Source: Bacteroidota bacterium
GTDB taxonomy: Bacteria; Bacteroidota; Bacteroidia; Bacteroidales; GCA-2748055
NCBI GenBank assembly: GCA_030642565.1
Contig: DAOWNM010000124.1
Coordinates: 1 to 7,745 of the forward strand
Direction: 5' to 3'
DNA: 7,745 bases
Position numbers and translations under genes: made by a program. Below, in pieces: positions 7,461-7,745 of this stretch. How positions within the stretch are numbered: the stretch's first letter is position 1; each line of letters opens with the position of its first letter. A model generated the notes under the pieces. The model was not told the origin of the DNA and did no database searches. It saw only the letters and a program-made list of their open reading frames with translations.

Positions 7461-7500
7461 AAAAAAATAACCGTAAAGCCGGGATTACCCGGCCTTACGG
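7461..7500 (-). terminator. Strong intrinsic terminator of the upstream T9SS-cargo gene
   Basis: On the minus strand a 13-pair stem (CCGTAAGGCCGGG / CCCGGCTTTACGG, with one G-U pair) closes a TAAT loop and is followed by TTATTTTTTT. Stem arms are 7488-7500 and 7471-7483, the loop is 7484-7487 and the T-tract is 7461-7470. The tract is on the minus-strand side, so it ends transcription of the gene stopping at 7520. It lies only 17 bases before the GH13 start codon, which suggests the two secreted proteins are not simply one operon. Confidence 0.88.
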
Positions 7501-7502
7501 TT

Positions 7503-7518
7503 CTGATAATTATATCAG
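7503..7518. repeat. Short perfect inverted repeat before the terminator
   Basis: CTGATA and TATCAG form a perfect 6-base inverted repeat around ATTA, placed between the stop codon at 7520 and the main terminator hairpin. It could add a weak second hairpin to the transcript end or be a protein-binding palindrome. It may also be chance, as the stem is AT-rich. Confidence 0.4.
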
Positions 7519-7519
7519 A

Positions 7520-7745
7520 TTATTTATTCTTAATGATTTTTGAAAGAGCTCTCTCACCATTGGCTCCATTCACGGAGATCAGGTAAATTCCCGGGATGAG
7601 CTCCTCTGTACTCATGAAATGAGCGTACTCATTGATTCCGGTTTCAGTCATCACCTTCTGACCTGTGATGTTATGTACTTCAATTGACTGAATTTCGAAT
7701 TCACTGACAATGTTCATCTCGTGATATACCGGATTGGGATAGATC
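7520..7745 (-). CDS. C-terminal part of a secreted protein with type IX sorting domain (5' end outside window)
   Basis: The frame is open to the right edge. The ATG at 7717 is internal, because the codons before it read IYPNPVYHE, which is the start of a type IX (Por) sorting domain. The 74 visible residues contain YPNP, IEVHNITGQKVM, LIPGIYLISV and a basic end, KIIKNK. These are the pattern of the C-terminal beta-sandwich that directs cargo across the outer membrane and is then removed or swapped for a surface anchor. Nothing of the functional domains lies in the window, so the role of the protein is unknown. It is followed by a palindrome and a strong terminator, then the GH13 gene, which has a related tail. 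Confidence 0.88.
   Translation of the reverse strand, partial: IYPNPVYHEMNIVSEFEIQSIEVHNITGQKVMTETGINEYAHFMSTEELIPGIYLISVNGANGERALSKIIKNK

Noticed and set aside
7444..7519. IS element or att-site explanation for the inverted repeats
   Set aside because: The 13-pair repeat followed by a T-tract is a terminator. No transposase, direct repeats or CRISPR-like spacing is present in the window.

Overview
The window comes from a member of the Bacteroidota, most likely a Bacteroidales- or Marinilabiliales-like free-living bacterium (the order is inference). Four signs point there. Two adjacent proteins end in type IX secretion (Por secretion) C-terminal sorting domains with the YPNP motif. Two intergenic gaps carry promoters of the Bacteroidota form TTG-N(18-20)-TAnnTTTG. 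The DksA/TraR-like protein has lost its zinc-finger cysteines. LspA is long, about 200 residues, with the insertions seen in this phylum.

Layout: all complete genes lie on the minus strand and are read from right to left. At the right edge is the C-terminal tail of a secreted protein (7520 to beyond 7745), followed by a strong intrinsic terminator (7461-7500). Next is a large multidomain secreted GH13 alpha-glucan-active enzyme (4702-7443). After a 95-base gap containing a promoter and a strong Shine-Dalgarno comes a housekeeping cluster: ileS (1172-4606), a dksA/TraR-like gene with its own promoter (739-1113), and lspA (98-712). At the extreme left, positions 1-96 look like the C-terminal end of a plus-strand gene that converges on lspA with one base between the two stop codons. 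No stretch longer than 300 bases lacks a gene.

Function: ileS charges tRNA-Ile, the DksA-like protein probably acts on RNA polymerase, and LspA removes signal peptides from prolipoproteins. This is a growth and envelope-maintenance cluster. The two secreted proteins belong to a separate transcription unit or units and should be exported by Sec and then crossed over the outer membrane, or anchored to the surface, by the type IX system. The neighbourhood shows no SusCD pair, so the GH13 enzyme looks like a stand-alone secreted glucan hydrolase.

I found no undescribed system here. The most notable point is that IleRS carries GIHH in place of the class I signature HxGH. This GxHH form is the swapped motif linked to mupirocin hyper-resistance in some IleRS2 enzymes.
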